A stretch of 64,000 nucleotides of DNA from Flavobacterium microcysteis (GTDB taxonomy: Bacteria > Bacteroidota > Bacteroidia > Flavobacteriales > Flavobacteriaceae), in assembly GCF_006385255.1 (NCBI RefSeq), contig NZ_VFJE01000055.1:1-64000 (forward strand). Reading direction: 5' to 3'. The notes under the pieces are model-generated. The model was not told where the DNA came from, ran no database searches, and saw only the letters and a program-made list of their open reading frames with translations. A program made the position numbers and the translations under genes. How positions within the stretch are numbered: the stretch's first letter is position 1; every line of letters begins with the position of its first letter. Positions 8,295 to 17,157 of this stretch are shown here, piece by piece.

Positions 8295-8507
8295 ATGCCA
8301 ATAATAGTAAACGTAGATGTGATGATGGCAAAGCGGAAGATGTCACTCAATGAACTTTCTGAAAAGGTAGACATAACATTGTCGAATCTTTCAATCTTAA
8401 AAACAGGAAAAGCAAAAGCCATCCGATTCAGTACGCTGGAAGCGATATGTAAAGCGTTAGACTGTCAGCCGGCTGATGTTCTGGAATATCAGCCTGATAC
8501 GAAATAG
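8295..8507 (+). CDS. HTH regulator, Cro/C1 (YozG-like)
   Basis: This 70-residue DNA-binding protein is almost entirely one XRE-type helix-turn-helix. Its segments are MSLNELSEKVDITLSNLSIL, with the recognition helix about residues 28-40, then RFSTLEAICKALDCQPADVL. It starts 3 bp after the DUF2975 gene and is followed by a bidirectional terminator, so the two form one operon. By analogy with such pairs, it may control its own promoter at 7683-7711. Confidence 0.9.
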   Translation: MPIIVNVDVMMAKRKMSLNELSEKVDITLSNLSILKTGKAKAIRFSTLEAICKALDCQPADVLEYQPDTK

Positions 8508-8530
8508 CTTTATAATAATTTGATCTTTTA

Positions 8531-8567
8531 AAAAAGCCTGCGGTATAATATTACATGCGGGCTTTTT
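8531..8567. terminator. Bidirectional intrinsic terminator
   Basis: AAAAAGCC-TGC at the left pairs with GC-GGGCTTTTT at the right, with A and T tracts on both sides. It serves the HTH gene on + and the NTF2-like gene on -. Confidence 0.75.
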
Positions 8568-8570
8568 ATA

Positions 8571-8918
8571 TTATCGAGTCATCTGATAGCTTGTCAGCTT
8601 TTTAATCTTTCCGTTTTCCATTTGAAAGACATCGCAAAATGCTGCATTAAGAAGGTCGCCTGTCCTGAAATTACATTTTATGGTACCTTCTGCTACAACA
8701 ATATCATTTTCTTCGGTCAGACTGATAATTTCGATCTCAGGATTTTCTATAAAATGATTTTTTTCAATCTCCTTGTCAAAAGCTTCCTTTCCGGACAAAT
8801 GGAAAAATCCGGGCATATCCCAGACTATATTTTCCGTAAGACACGAAAGGATTTTTTTGCGGTCGTAGGTCTTGAAGCCTTCTATATACGAAGCCACTGT
8901 ATTTTTGTTCGCAGTCAT
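8571..8918 (-). CDS. SnoaL/NTF2-like protein
   Basis: A compact 115-residue protein with the nuclear-transport-factor-2-like pattern: an N-terminal helix (NTVASYIEGFKTYDRKKILS), a TENIVWDMPG strand segment, and C-terminal strands EGTIKCNFRTGDLLNAAFCD and VFQMENGKIKKLTSYQM. This fold is used by SnoaL-like cyclases, isomerases and many uncharacterised stress proteins. The exact role is unknown. Single gene, with its terminator shared with the HTH operon. Confidence 0.85.
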   Translation of the reverse strand: MTANKNTVASYIEGFKTYDRKKILSCLTENIVWDMPGFFHLSGKEAFDKEIEKNHFIENPEIEIISLTEENDIVVAEGTIKCNFRTGDLLNAAFCDVFQMENGKIKKLTSYQMTR

Positions 8919-9104
8919 GGCCTATGAATTTTTGCAAGTGTCGTACTAAAATTACAAAATATTTCTGTTATTCTGTTTTTAGTTTTAGTATAAAGGCTTG
9001 TGATAGATAGCGTTAACATTCTATTAACCAAGAAGTAGTTTGCGTTAACTCGGCCTTTTCAGATATAATGATACATTTGCGAAAACAACAAACCGATTGA
9101 GCTT

Positions 9105-9875
9105 ATGAAAACTGTCTTTATGCTCTTGCTCTTTATGACTGGCTTTACTGTTTGGGCGCAAACAGAAGAAGAAATTGTCGAAAAACGTATTAATGAGGCC
9201 CGAAAATCATTTCACTTTTCACAAGACTATCAGGCAGAAATGGATAAGATCATAAAAGATTATCCACGCTCTGCGTATGCCTGGCAGCAAAAAGCAATGC
9301 CGCTTTTTAAACAAGGAAAATATGAGTACGCAATGCCTTTTTTAGACAAGGCAGTCGCTTTGGACCCAAAAGGATATTTGGATTACAGGGCTTTTATGAA
9401 ATGTATTTTTGGCAAACGGTATGTTGAAGCGATTGAGGATTTTAAAGCTGCCAAGAAACTTAGCGGTAACTCCTATGTAATGGATCATACTTATGATTTT
9501 TACATAGCCATTTCTTACTTACAGTTGGGGAGATTTGCAGAAGCAGAACAGGTATTGGAAGCGGACCGAAAGACGCATTTAGCCACAAGTAGTGTGGAAC
9601 CTCATTTTCTGGATGTGTTTTATTTGGGTATAGCCAAATATGAGCTTGGAAAATATGAGGAAGCCATAGCGCAATTTGACATCTCCATTGGAACCTATAA
9701 GGAGTTTTCAGATGCGGAATATTATAAGGGCTTATGTCTGATTAAGTTAGGAAGGAATGAGGAAGCGGATAAACTGGTGCAAAAAGCCATAACCGATTAT
9801 AGAAACGGTTATACAATCAATGAAGATAATGTGATTTACGAGCGTTATCCTTATCAGGCTTATTTTCTAAAGTAA
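9105..9875 (+). CDS. Secreted TPR protein
   Basis: The 256-residue protein has a signal peptide (about residues 1-19, cleaved after VWA) and about four TPR-like units. Examples are SAYAWQQKAMPLFKQGKYEY, SYLQLGRFAEAEQVLEAD and FYLGIAKYELGKYEEAIAQF. It should be periplasmic or envelope-associated and probably scaffolds protein contacts. TACATTTG at 9072-9079 is a good -7 element 26 bases upstream. It ends at the bidirectional terminator shared with rimO. Confidence 0.85.
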   Translation: MKTVFMLLLFMTGFTVWAQTEEEIVEKRINEARKSFHFSQDYQAEMDKIIKDYPRSAYAWQQKAMPLFKQGKYEYAMPFLDKAVALDPKGYLDYRAFMKCIFGKRYVEAIEDFKAAKKLSGNSYVMDHTYDFYIAISYLQLGRFAEAEQVLEADRKTHLATSSVEPHFLDVFYLGIAKYELGKYEEAIAQFDISIGTYKEFSDAEYYKGLCLIKLGRNEEADKLVQKAITDYRNGYTINEDNVIYERYPYQAYFLK

Positions 9876-9888
9876 ATTCCGATGATAT

Positions 9889-9924
9889 ATAAAAAAAGCC
9901 CTGTCAATCAGGGCTTTTTTATAT
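9889..9924. terminator. Bidirectional intrinsic terminator
   Basis: AAAAAAGCCCTG (9892-9903) and CAGGGCTTTTTT (9909-9920) form a perfect 12-bp stem with a 5-base loop, between the convergent TPR and rimO genes. Confidence 0.92.
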
Positions 9925-9925
9925 C

Positions 9926-11242
9926 TTATAGTACAGCTTCGCCGTATAAGTCAAATTCGGCTGCGTCCGTAATTCTTACGTTTACAAATTCTCCGGTTTT
10001 TAAGTAGGCTTTTGAAGCATCAATAAGAACTTCGTTATCTACATCAGGACTGTCGAATTCTGTTCTTCCAACAAAGTGACCGCCTTCTTTTCTGTCAATG
10101 ATGCAACGGTAAACCTGTCCGATTTTTTCCTGGTTTAATTCCCATGAAATTTGAGATTGTAGTTCCATGATTTCGTTGGCACGTTGTTGTTTTACTTCGG
10201 CAGGAACATCATCTTCCAATAAGTAAGCGTGTGTGTTCTCTTCATGAGAGTAGGCAAAACAGCCCAATCTTTCGAAGCGCATTTCTTCAACCCAGTTTTT
10301 CAAAATCTGGAAATCTTCTTCAGTCTCGCCCGGATATCCTACAATCAGGGTTGTACGGATTGTCATTCCAGGTACGGTATTGCGAAAATCTTCAATAAGT
10401 TTTGTCGTTTTGGCCTGAGTAGTTCCACGACGCATCGATTTTAATATGTTATCGGATATATGCTGAAGCGGAATGTCAAGATAGTTACAAATCTTTGGTT
10501 CTCGTTTCATTAGTTCCAACACATCCATCGGGAATCCTGTTGGGAAAGCATAGTGCAGACGAATCCATTCAATGCCTTCAACCGCAGCTAAATTTTCTAG
10601 TAATTCAGCCAGATTTCTCTTTTTGTATAAATCAAGACCGTAGTAGGTCAAATCTTGTGCGATAAGTATCAGTTCTTTTACTCCGTTTTTAGCTAGTCCT
10701 TTAGCTTCATTTACCAATTTTTCAATTGGCTGTGAAACGTGTTTGCCACGCATTAACGGAATGGCACAGAAACTGCAAGGACGGTCACATCCTTCGGCAA
10801 TTTTAAGATACGCATAGTTTTTAGGAGTCGTTGTAAGACGCTCGCCTAATAATTCATGTCTGTAATCGGCTCCTAATGCTTTTAAAAGACCGGGCAATTC
10901 GGTAGTTCCAAAATATTGGTCTACATCAGGAATTTCTTTAATAAGGTCCGGCTTGTAGCGTTCAGAAAGACAGCCAGTCACAAAAACTTTATCGACTAAG
11001 CCTTGTTCTTTTTTGTCAACGTAGTTCAGAATCATATTTACAGATTCTTCCTTTGCATTGTCGATAAAACCACAGGTATTGATTACAATGATGTTTCCTT
11101 CTTCATGGGCAGGTGCTTCATGGGTCACATCTTTGCCGCTGGCACGTAGCTGGCCCATCAATACTTCGCTGTCATACACGTTTTTGGAACATCCCAGTGT
11201 AATTACATTGATTTTGTTTTTCTTTAATGATCTGGTTCTCAT
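9926..11242 (-). CDS. rimO: Ribosomal protein S12 methylthiotransferase RimO
   Basis: RimO adds a methylthio group to a conserved aspartate of ribosomal protein S12 using two 4Fe-4S clusters. The 438-residue protein has the N-terminal MTTase domain with its three cysteines (TLGCSKNVYDSE, INTCGFID, TGCLSER), the radical SAM motif CDRPCSFCAIPLMRG, the LPLQHIS-like segment DIPLQHISD, and a C-terminal TRAM domain (IDRKEGGHFVGRTEFDSPDV). GCSKN rather than the GCKxN of MiaB, and the overall length, favour RimO. A -7 element, TAATTTTG, lies 20 bases before the start. Confidence 0.96.
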   Translation of the reverse strand: MRTRSLKKNKINVITLGCSKNVYDSEVLMGQLRASGKDVTHEAPAHEEGNIIVINTCGFIDNAKEESVNMILNYVDKKEQGLVDKVFVTGCLSERYKPDLIKEIPDVDQYFGTTELPGLLKALGADYRHELLGERLTTTPKNYAYLKIAEGCDRPCSFCAIPLMRGKHVSQPIEKLVNEAKGLAKNGVKELILIAQDLTYYGLDLYKKRNLAELLENLAAVEGIEWIRLHYAFPTGFPMDVLELMKREPKICNYLDIPLQHISDNILKSMRRGTTQAKTTKLIEDFRNTVPGMTIRTTLIVGYPGETEEDFQILKNWVEEMRFERLGCFAYSHEENTHAYLLEDDVPAEVKQQRANEIMELQSQISWELNQEKIGQVYRCIIDRKEGGHFVGRTEFDSPDVDNEVLIDASKAYLKTGEFVNVRITDAAEFDLYGEAVL

Positions 11243-11261
11243 AGAATTGTAAATTGGAGTG

Positions 11262-11269
11262 CAAAATTA
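11262..11269 (-). promoter_or_regulatory. Promoter -7 element of rimO
   Basis: On the minus strand TAATTTTG is an exact TAnnTTTG match, 20 bases before the rimO ATG. The upstream TTG is not clear. Confidence 0.5.
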
Positions 11270-11429
11270 AGCTTTTTATGAATAGTAGCACTATGGTTGG
11301 GTAAATTTTATGAGGTTGGTATTGGCAGTAAGAAAAATAAGAGGCTATAAAATAGATTTGAAGGAAAGCCGTTTTTATATCGGTATTAGTTTTGATATAT
11401 TGCGATTTAATAGTGTTATGGTAGTATTT

Positions 11430-12248
11430 ATGAAGAAAATAGGAATGCTTTTTTTGTTGTTGGCTCCTTTGATGCTTTTGGCGCAGCAACGTGATGTTAA
11501 GGTATATAGAGAGTTTATTGAAGGGAAAACGGTGGTTTTTGCTGATAACAATGAATTTTGTCCGGTTTCTGTCTTGATCAGGACAGAGCTCCTTAATATG
11601 AAAAGTAGTCTTAAAGCTCCTTATGTATTGGTTCCGGCAAAGGCAACAAGATTCGTTTTAATGGAAATTTCGGTAATCAACCTTAAAAAAGAATTTAATT
11701 TTAAATACCAAAGCTCCTTTTTCTTGGGCGATATCAATCTCAAAAAATACGATATTGATTTTCCGTACAGCTTGCCTTATAAGCAAGGAGAAGAATATGT
11801 CATAGGACAAGGATATAATGGGAAAGTTTCACACCAAGGTGAGTTTGCCTTAGACTTTGCAATGCCAATTGGTACGGAGATTATGGCTGCCAGAGAAGGT
11901 ATTGTTGTTGATGTAGAAGATAGTAATACAGAAACATGTATGACTAAAAACTGCGCTGAGTTCAATAATTATATCGTGGTTTATCATGAGGATGGAACGC
12001 TGGCAGAATATACGCATATTGACACCAAGGGTTCTTTTGTTAAAAAAGGGGATGTCATTAAGAAAGGTGATAAGATTGGACTTAGCGGGAATGTTGGTTG
12101 GTCATCAGGGCCACATCTGCATTTTTTCAGTTTTGTTTCGGATATAGAAAAGGGTAGGAGGTCGATCCGAACCAAATTCAGGACAGAAGGAAACAGGCTC
12201 GAATTCTTGCAGGAAAAGAAATCGTATAAAAAAGATTATGAGTTTTAA
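11430..12248 (+). CDS. M23 (LytM-type) peptidase
   Basis: From ATG 11430 the protein has 272 residues with a signal peptide (KKIGMLFLLLAPLMLLAQQ). A C-terminal M23 zinc endopeptidase domain carries the ligands SHQGEFALDF (HxxxxxxxD) and GPHLHF, with the EYTHIDT segment between them. Such enzymes cut peptide cross-links of peptidoglycan or act as septal/outer-membrane factors. The open frame extends 40 codons upstream, but that extension is not signal-like, so the later start is preferred. A bidirectional terminator follows directly. Confidence 0.92.
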   Translation: MKKIGMLFLLLAPLMLLAQQRDVKVYREFIEGKTVVFADNNEFCPVSVLIRTELLNMKSSLKAPYVLVPAKATRFVLMEISVINLKKEFNFKYQSSFFLGDINLKKYDIDFPYSLPYKQGEEYVIGQGYNGKVSHQGEFALDFAMPIGTEIMAAREGIVVDVEDSNTETCMTKNCAEFNNYIVVYHEDGTLAEYTHIDTKGSFVKKGDVIKKGDKIGLSGNVGWSSGPHLHFFSFVSDIEKGRRSIRTKFRTEGNRLEFLQEKKSYKKDYEF

Positions 12249-12283
12249 AAAAAAAGCCCCTGCAATGCAGGGGCTTTTTTTTT
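12247..12283. terminator. Bidirectional intrinsic terminator
   Basis: A17-bp perfect stem, A-tract plus GCCCCTGC and GCAGGGGC plus T-tract, with a 3-base loop, between the convergent M23 and porin genes. It begins in the last codon of the M23 gene. Confidence 0.95.
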
Positions 12284-12294
12284 AAAAGGATATA

Positions 12295-13791
12295 TTATAA
12301 GTCAAGCAATAATGTTAGCGTTACGTTGTTGCTGACCGATTTGACAGTGGTTGCGTCAACAAGGCCTTGCGAGAAAAAAGTCTGCTGCATGTCTCTTTTT
12401 GCATAAGAGTAAGCGGCATCCAGTCTTGTTCCGCCAAAATTGTAACCAAGACCGGCTGAAAATCCTTGCAGGTCTCCAATTGTTTTTCCGTTTTTATATG
12501 GGCTTTGCTCAAAACGATAACCACCTCTGAAGCTCCATTGTTTTGCTTTGGCTTCAGCACCTATACGTACTTCTGAAGTTGCATCAAGAAGTGATTCAAA
12601 TTGTGCATTCGTTTGACTGTAATCGTTGCTTGGTCTGAAGCGGATATTGCTATAATCTTTCATAGCGTAATCAATACTAATCAGTCCGTATTTTCCAAAA
12701 ACATAGGCTAAGCTTCCTGTATATTTTCCAGGTGTTTGTAGTCTATAAGAAGGATAAATCATAGTCAGGTTGGGGTCAACGATAACAGGATTACGTGTTC
12801 CGCAATCTGGGCAGTCTACCACCATGCTTTGACGTAATTCTTCATTCAGACGGAACCATGTAGGTGATTCGTATGCAATACCAACACGTAACTCAGGAGT
12901 GACTTTTGCGATAGCTCCAACCTGGAAAGAAAATCCGTTTCCGTAAGTATATAATTCATTTCGGAAACGCAGTCCTTGAGGTCCAGAGTTTGGATTATTA
13001 CCTGGAGTATCCATATAATCTTCATAGAAGTTAGTTACACGAGTGTAATCTGTGAAATGGGAATTCAGGTTAAGTCCAAAATAAAATCGGTCTGTGAGTT
13101 GTACGCCTCCGTTAAAGGAAAGTTTTCCGTTGTATCCTGTGGATTCAATAAAGTTTTCCTGGTAATAATTACCGCCTATAGGTGCGTTTGAGGTATAAAC
13201 CGTATTATTGTCGGTGTTTGCGGCAGGGTTGATGAGGAAACCATAATAACCAAAATAGGCCTGCTGCTCTCTGTATGTCATTGATCCAAAAGGAATATTT
13301 GTGATATCGCCTAGAGGAATTCCGTTGGCATGGCTTGAAAAATATTGGGCTACGGAATTTGTTGGATTGAATCCGCTTGCATGGAACTGGTTGTCGAAAT
13401 TGGAAACGTTCTCATAATTTGCGGCAACTGTAAATTTTTTCCAATTACTTGAAGTGTCTTGGTTTTCAAAAACCCAGATAGCTCCCAGCTGGTTCAGGTC
13501 AAAACTATTGTCGTTTTCTTTTGTAGTCGTGCCAAAATAACGTGATTTGTTGCTAGTGCTATAGTTGCTAAGTGTTATGGCAATCTGGTTGGTTGTAAAA
13601 ACTGCACTTCCGGCCGGATTGACGCCAATTGCCGAAAAATCACCTCCAAGTGCACCAAAAGCACCACTCATCCCTCTAAAGCGGGCCGTGCCTGTCAGGT
13701 TGTCCTGAGCATATCGCATGGCATCGGAAACTTCTTGTGCCTGCGCACTTAAAGCAAATCCCGCAATCATAAATAAAAAATACTTTTTCAT
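12295..13791 (-). CDS. OmpP1/FadL-family outer-membrane transporter
   Basis: A 498-residue beta-barrel of the FadL/TodX family, which passes long-chain fatty acids or hydrophobic compounds across the outer membrane. Signal peptide (KKYFLFMIAGFALSAQA) is followed by the characteristic N-terminal hatch segment, with FRGMSGAFGALGGDFSAIG and VNPAGSAVF. Alternating aromatic strands run through to a C-terminal strand ending in VTLTLLLDL. A start six codons upstream (13809, MKKINP) is also possible; the nearer start gives a more typical signal peptide. Gene is single on the minus strand. Confidence 0.92.
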   Translation of the reverse strand: MKKYFLFMIAGFALSAQAQEVSDAMRYAQDNLTGTARFRGMSGAFGALGGDFSAIGVNPAGSAVFTTNQIAITLSNYSTSNKSRYFGTTTKENDNSFDLNQLGAIWVFENQDTSSNWKKFTVAANYENVSNFDNQFHASGFNPTNSVAQYFSSHANGIPLGDITNIPFGSMTYREQQAYFGYYGFLINPAANTDNNTVYTSNAPIGGNYYQENFIESTGYNGKLSFNGGVQLTDRFYFGLNLNSHFTDYTRVTNFYEDYMDTPGNNPNSGPQGLRFRNELYTYGNGFSFQVGAIAKVTPELRVGIAYESPTWFRLNEELRQSMVVDCPDCGTRNPVIVDPNLTMIYPSYRLQTPGKYTGSLAYVFGKYGLISIDYAMKDYSNIRFRPSNDYSQTNAQFESLLDATSEVRIGAEAKAKQWSFRGGYRFEQSPYKNGKTIGDLQGFSAGLGYNFGGTRLDAAYSYAKRDMQQTFFSQGLVDATTVKSVSNNVTLTLLLDL

Positions 13792-13882
13792 AGGGTTAAT
13801 TTTTTTCATAGGGGTTCAAAAAAATACCTATGCTATAACTTTTACGCATAGACATAGGCATTCTGTATCATTAAATTAAGTG

Positions 13883-14875
13883 TTATCCTCTTCGTCCGCC
13901 GCCACCGCCGCCAGATCTTCCGCCGCCGCCGTATGAGCCTCCTCCTGATGATCTTCCGCCTCCACTTGAACTTGGAGCGCTATATGATCTTGATGGTGGT
14001 GATACGCTTTGGTTTCTTGTAGAATTGCTTCGACTTGGGGTACTATAATTGTTGTTGCTGCTGTTTCTTGTCGTATTATAACTGTTTCTCGTTGTGTTAT
14101 AATCGCTTCTTGTAGCATTGGTATTATAATCTCTTGTAGTACTATTGCTTCGGTTTCCGCTTGTATTGTATCGTGTTGAATTTCGGGTAGAATAATTGAC
14201 TCCTTCTGATCTTCTTGAATTATTATAAGCGCTATTACTTCTGTAGCCTCTTGTTGCAGAGCTGCTTCTGTAGTAATTGTTTCTTCCATAGTTGTTGTTA
14301 GCATAGTAGCTTCTTCTTCCGTTGGCATAAGCGTAGTTATTGTAGTAGTGACCGCCATGCCAGTGGTTCCAACCGTAATTAGGGTAGTACCAGTTGTTCC
14401 AACCCCAGCCCCAGCCGCTGCCCCAACCTGGACCATACCAGCTATTCCAGCCCCAGCCGCCATACCAGCCGCCCCAGCCAAGACCCCAGCCCCAACCTGA
14501 TCCGTACCAGTTGTTCCAACCCCAACTATTGTCGTAAACATTTACGGTTACATTGTCGGAATTGCTACCCCAGGCAGGATACGATGCAGTAGTAGCTACA
14601 TAAGTAGTGTCGTTATAAGCAGGAGATGCATAACTATTGGAATCTGTGAAAATTTCAGGGTCGTCTTGAAGCGATCTGAAATATTCTCTATATCCATTAC
14701 TGTTTTGCTCATTGCTAGCAGTAGTGTTCGATCTTCTTTCGTTATTGTTATAAACTCCGTCGGAGTCATAGTAAGATGAATTCTGATATGACCCACAGGA
14801 AGTCATAAGAATTGTCAACAGCCCAACCAATGAATAGAGGGATGCTGATTTCGGGGAAATGTAATAAGTTTTCAT
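13883..14875 (-). CDS. Trp/Gly/Tyr/Asn-rich lipoprotein
   Basis: From ATG 14875 this is a 330-residue lipoprotein: hydrophobic segment followed by a lipobox ILMTSCGS. The middle (about residues 115-190) is a low-complexity Trp-Gly-Tyr-Asn region with repeats such as WGWGLGWGGWYGGWGW. Then comes a Ser/Asn/Arg/Thr-rich region and a glycine-arginine tail. It is probably surface- or periplasm-exposed; no enzymatic domain is visible. The longer frame from 14920 would start upstream of the predicted transcription start given by the promoter at 14918-14925, so it is rejected. The repetitive DNA also leaves a long open frame in another reading frame. Confidence 0.85.
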   Translation of the reverse strand: MKTYYISPKSASLYSLVGLLTILMTSCGSYQNSSYYDSDGVYNNNERRSNTTASNEQNSNGYREYFRSLQDDPEIFTDSNSYASPAYNDTTYVATTASYPAWGSNSDNVTVNVYDNSWGWNNWYGSGWGWGLGWGGWYGGWGWNSWYGPGWGSGWGWGWNNWYYPNYGWNHWHGGHYYNNYAYANGRRSYYANNNYGRNNYYRSSSATRGYRSNSAYNNSRRSEGVNYSTRNSTRYNTSGNRSNSTTRDYNTNATRSDYNTTRNSYNTTRNSSNNNYSTPSRSNSTRNQSVSPPSRSYSAPSSSGGGRSSGGGSYGGGGRSGGGGGGRRG

Positions 14876-14917
14876 ATCTTGAAGCAATTTTATTGTTGGA
14901 CAATACAAAAGACAATA

Positions 14918-14925
14918 CAAAAATA
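14918..14925 (-). promoter_or_regulatory. Promoter -7 element of the lipoprotein gene
   Basis: Minus-strand TATTTTTG matches TAnnTTTG exactly, 43 bases before ATG 14875. The segment just downstream contains a direct repeat, ACAATACAAAA twice (14900-14910, 14912-14922). Confidence 0.5.
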
Positions 14926-14988
14926 ATTAGTTTTGCTGAATTATCTAGTTAAATAAAGTTAAACAATATTTGTGCCAAACTATTCAAT

Positions 14989-16467
14989 ATGAGTAAGAAC
15001 CTTACAAAAAGATCAGAAGATTATTCTAAATGGTATAATGAACTGGTAGTAAAAGCAGATTTAGCCGAAAATTCTGGGGTTAGAGGCTGTATGGTTATCA
15101 AGCCATACGGTTACGCTATCTGGGAAAAGATGCAAGCAGAGTTAGACAGAATGTTCAAAGAGACAGGACATCAGAATGCCTATTTCCCGCTATTTGTGCC
15201 CAAGAGTATGTTTGAGGCTGAAGAGAAAAATGCCGAAGGTTTTGCTAAAGAATGTGCGATTGTCACTCATTATAGATTGAAAAACGACCCAGACAAACCT
15301 GGGAAATTAATGGTAGACCCTAACGCTAAGCTTGAAGAGGAACTTATTGTTCGCCCAACAAGTGAAGCTATTATCTGGTCTACTTATAAAGGATGGGTGC
15401 AATCTTATAGAGATTTACCGCTTTTGATTAACCAATGGGCAAATGTTGTGCGTTGGGAAATGAGAACCCGTTTGTTTTTAAGAACTGCTGAGTTTTTATG
15501 GCAGGAAGGGCATACGGCTCATGCTACACAAAGCGAAGCGATAGCAGAATCAGAACAAATGATGAATGTGTATGCTGATTTTGCGCAGAATTTTATGGCT
15601 ATTCCGGTAATTAAAGGAATAAAGACAGAAACGGAGCGTTTTGCAGGAGCAGTAGAAACCTATTGTATTGAAGCGTTGATGCAAGACGGAAAAGCGTTGC
15701 AAGCCGGTACGTCTCACTTTTTAGGGCAGAATTTTGCAAAAGCTTTTGATGTTAAGTTTGCTAATGCGGAAGGAAAGCAAGAACATGTTTGGGGGACTTC
15801 ATGGGGTGTTTCAACCCGTTTGATGGGAGCTCTGGTTATGACGCACTCTGATGATAACGGATTGGTTTTGCCTCCAAATTTGGCGCCAATCCAGGTTGTT
15901 ATAGTTCCTATCTATAAAACAGATGAAGAATTTGCTGCCATATCTGAAGCAGCGAATACTTTAGTGTCGCAATTGCGTAAACTAAGAATATCTGTGAAAT
16001 TTGATGACAGGACGACTCAGAAGCCAGGATTTAAATTTGCTGAATGGGAATTAAAAGGTGTTCCGGTTCGTGTTGCAGTTGGTCCGAAGGATTTGGAGAA
16101 CGGAACTTTTGAAGTGGCAAGAAGAGATACATTGTCAAAAGAAGTTGTTTTAAAAGACAATATCGTTAACCATATTAATGGACTGTTGGAAGAAATTCAA
16201 GACAGTTTGTTTAATAAAGCATTGGAATACAGAGACACACACGTAACGGAAGTAAATTCGTTTGATGAATTTAAAGATGTTTTGGAGAACAAAGGAGGTT
16301 TTATTGCAGCACACTGGGATGGAACTCCGGAGACAGAAGAAAAAATCAAAGACCTGACTAAAGCAACAATTAGATGTATTGCTTTGGATAGAGTAGAAGA
16401 GGCTGGAAGCTGCGTGTTTACTGGGAAGCCTTCTGTTGGAAGAGTGCTTTTTGCTAAGGCATATTAA
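14989..16467 (+). CDS. proS: Prolyl-tRNA synthetase
   Basis: ProRS charges tRNA-Pro with proline. The 492-residue protein is the shorter, archaeal/eukaryote-like form without the bacterial editing insertion. It carries motif 1 ([19 protein letters not shown]), motif 2 ([20 protein letters not shown]), the proline-site segment [13 protein letters not shown], motif 3 ([17 protein letters not shown]), an anticodon-binding domain ([12 protein letters not shown]) and a C-terminal zinc-like domain region ending in GRVLFAKAY. The start is 14 bases after a near-match -7 element (AATATTTG). Confidence 0.97.
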   Translation: MSKNLTKRSEDYSKWYNELVVKADLAENSGVRGCMVIKPYGYAIWEKMQAELDRMFKETGHQNAYFPLFVPKSMFEAEEKNAEGFAKECAIVTHYRLKNDPDKPGKLMVDPNAKLEEELIVRPTSEAIIWSTYKGWVQSYRDLPLLINQWANVVRWEMRTRLFLRTAEFLWQEGHTAHATQSEAIAESEQMMNVYADFAQNFMAIPVIKGIKTETERFAGAVETYCIEALMQDGKALQAGTSHFLGQNFAKAFDVKFANAEGKQEHVWGTSWGVSTRLMGALVMTHSDDNGLVLPPNLAPIQVVIVPIYKTDEEFAAISEAANTLVSQLRKLRISVKFDDRTTQKPGFKFAEWELKGVPVRVAVGPKDLENGTFEVARRDTLSKEVVLKDNIVNHINGLLEEIQDSLFNKALEYRDTHVTEVNSFDEFKDVLENKGGFIAAHWDGTPETEEKIKDLTKATIRCIALDRVEEAGSCVFTGKPSVGRVLFAKAY

Positions 16468-16495
16468 AAAAAATAAAAAAAAATCAAGGTAGCTA

Positions 16496-16525
16496 TTGTG
16501 CGAATAAAAAATAGTTGTATTTTTG
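16496..16525 (+). promoter_or_regulatory. Consensus promoter for tRNA-Glu / rpsT unit
   Basis: TTG at 16496-16498, a 19-base spacer and TATTTTTG at 16518-16525 give an exact TTG-N19-TAnnTTTG promoter, about 20 bases before the first tRNA. Confidence 0.8.
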
Positions 16526-16545
16526 CATCCGCATTAGAGAAGCAA

Positions 16546-16617
16546 GGCCCGTTCGTCTATCGGTTAGGACGCCAGGTTTTCATCCTGGTAAGGGGGGTTC
16601 GATTCCCCCACGGGCTA
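16546..16617 (+). tRNA. tRNA-Glu (UUC)
   Basis: A full cloverleaf can be drawn: acceptor GGCCCGT with ACGGGCT (one G-U), anticodon stem CCAGG/CCTGG with loop anticodon TTC at 16579-16581, and a T-arm with GGTTCGATTCC. The discriminator is A and CCA is not encoded, consistent with the cca gene in this window. Confidence 0.97.
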
Positions 16618-16662
16618 CAAGTTCAAAGTTTATTGAAAGTAAACTAACTTAGAAGGATTCAA

Positions 16663-16734
16663 GGTCCGTTCGTCTAGGGGTTAGGACGCCAGGTTTTCAT
16701 CCTGGTAACAGGGGTTCGATTCCCCTACGGACTA
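16663..16734 (+). tRNA. tRNA-Glu (UUC), second copy
   Basis: Acceptor GGTCCGT with ACGGACT, anticodon stem CCAGG/CCTGG, anticodon TTC at 16696-16698, T-loop TTCGATT. It is nearly identical to the copy 45 bases upstream, with compensated changes in the acceptor stem and differences in the D-loop and T-stem. CCA is not encoded. Confidence 0.97.
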
Positions 16735-16766
16735 CAAAAAAATATTAAAAGAAAAAAAGTAAGAAA

Positions 16767-17018
16767 ATGGCAAATCATAAGTCAGCTCTAAAAAGAATCA
16801 GAAGTAACGAAAAAAGAAGAGTATTAAACAGATACCAACACAAAACTACTCGTAATGCGATCAAAGCTTTGCGTTTGGCTACTGATAAATCTGATGCTTC
16901 TGCAAAATTATCAAATGTTATCTCTATGATTGATAAATTGGCTAAGAAAAATATTATTCACAATAATAAAGCTTCCAATTTAAAATCTAAATTGACTAAA
17001 CACGTTTCTGCTCTTTAA
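16767..17018 (+). CDS. rpsT: 30S ribosomal protein S20
   Basis: S20 binds 16S rRNA and helps assembly of the small subunit. The 83-residue, Lys/Arg-rich helical protein starts MANHKSALKRIRSNEKRR and contains TRNAIKALR, both typical. It lies 32 bases after the second tRNA-Glu with no terminator or clear promoter between, so it may be transcribed with the two tRNAs from 16496. An intrinsic terminator follows at 17045. Confidence 0.97.
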   Translation: MANHKSALKRIRSNEKRRVLNRYQHKTTRNAIKALRLATDKSDASAKLSNVISMIDKLAKKNIIHNNKASNLKSKLTKHVSAL

Positions 17019-17044
17019 TCTGAGTGTGAACCGCTAAAATATGG

Positions 17045-17069
17045 AAAGCCCTCTATGAGGGCTTTTTTA
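17045..17069 (+). terminator. Terminator of rpsT
   Basis: AAAGCCCTC (17045-17053) pairs with GAGGGCTTT (17057-17065), loop of 3 bases, then TTT. Confidence 0.9.
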
Positions 17070-17125
17070 TTTCTCGTATTTCGAGTCACTAACGAAATAA
17101 GAGACCAGTTTTAAAATTACCAAAT

Positions 17126-17157
17126 AAAAAAGCTCTCGATTTCGAGAGCTTTTTTTA
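17126..17157 (-). terminator. Terminator of the two-component operon
   Basis: AAAAAGCTCTCGA pairs with TCGAGAGCTTTTT (perfect stem, 2-base loop), flush with the stop codon of the last regulator gene (17155). Confidence 0.9.

Noticed and set aside
13876..14541. 221-codon minus-strand frame over the lipoprotein
   Set aside because: It is a second reading of the repetitive WG/NS-rich DNA; the product has a skewed Thr/Ile/Glu/Ala composition with no domain, while the other frame has a lipobox and a promoter.
14876..14920. 15-residue extension of the lipoprotein
   Set aside because: The promoter element at 14918-14925 places the transcription start at about 14911, so an ATG at 14920 would not be transcribed.
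16546..16734. tRNA-Glu duplication as a phage attachment site
   Set aside because: No integrase or direct repeat of the tRNA 3' end is visible in the window, and the tandem copies fit ordinary tRNA duplication.
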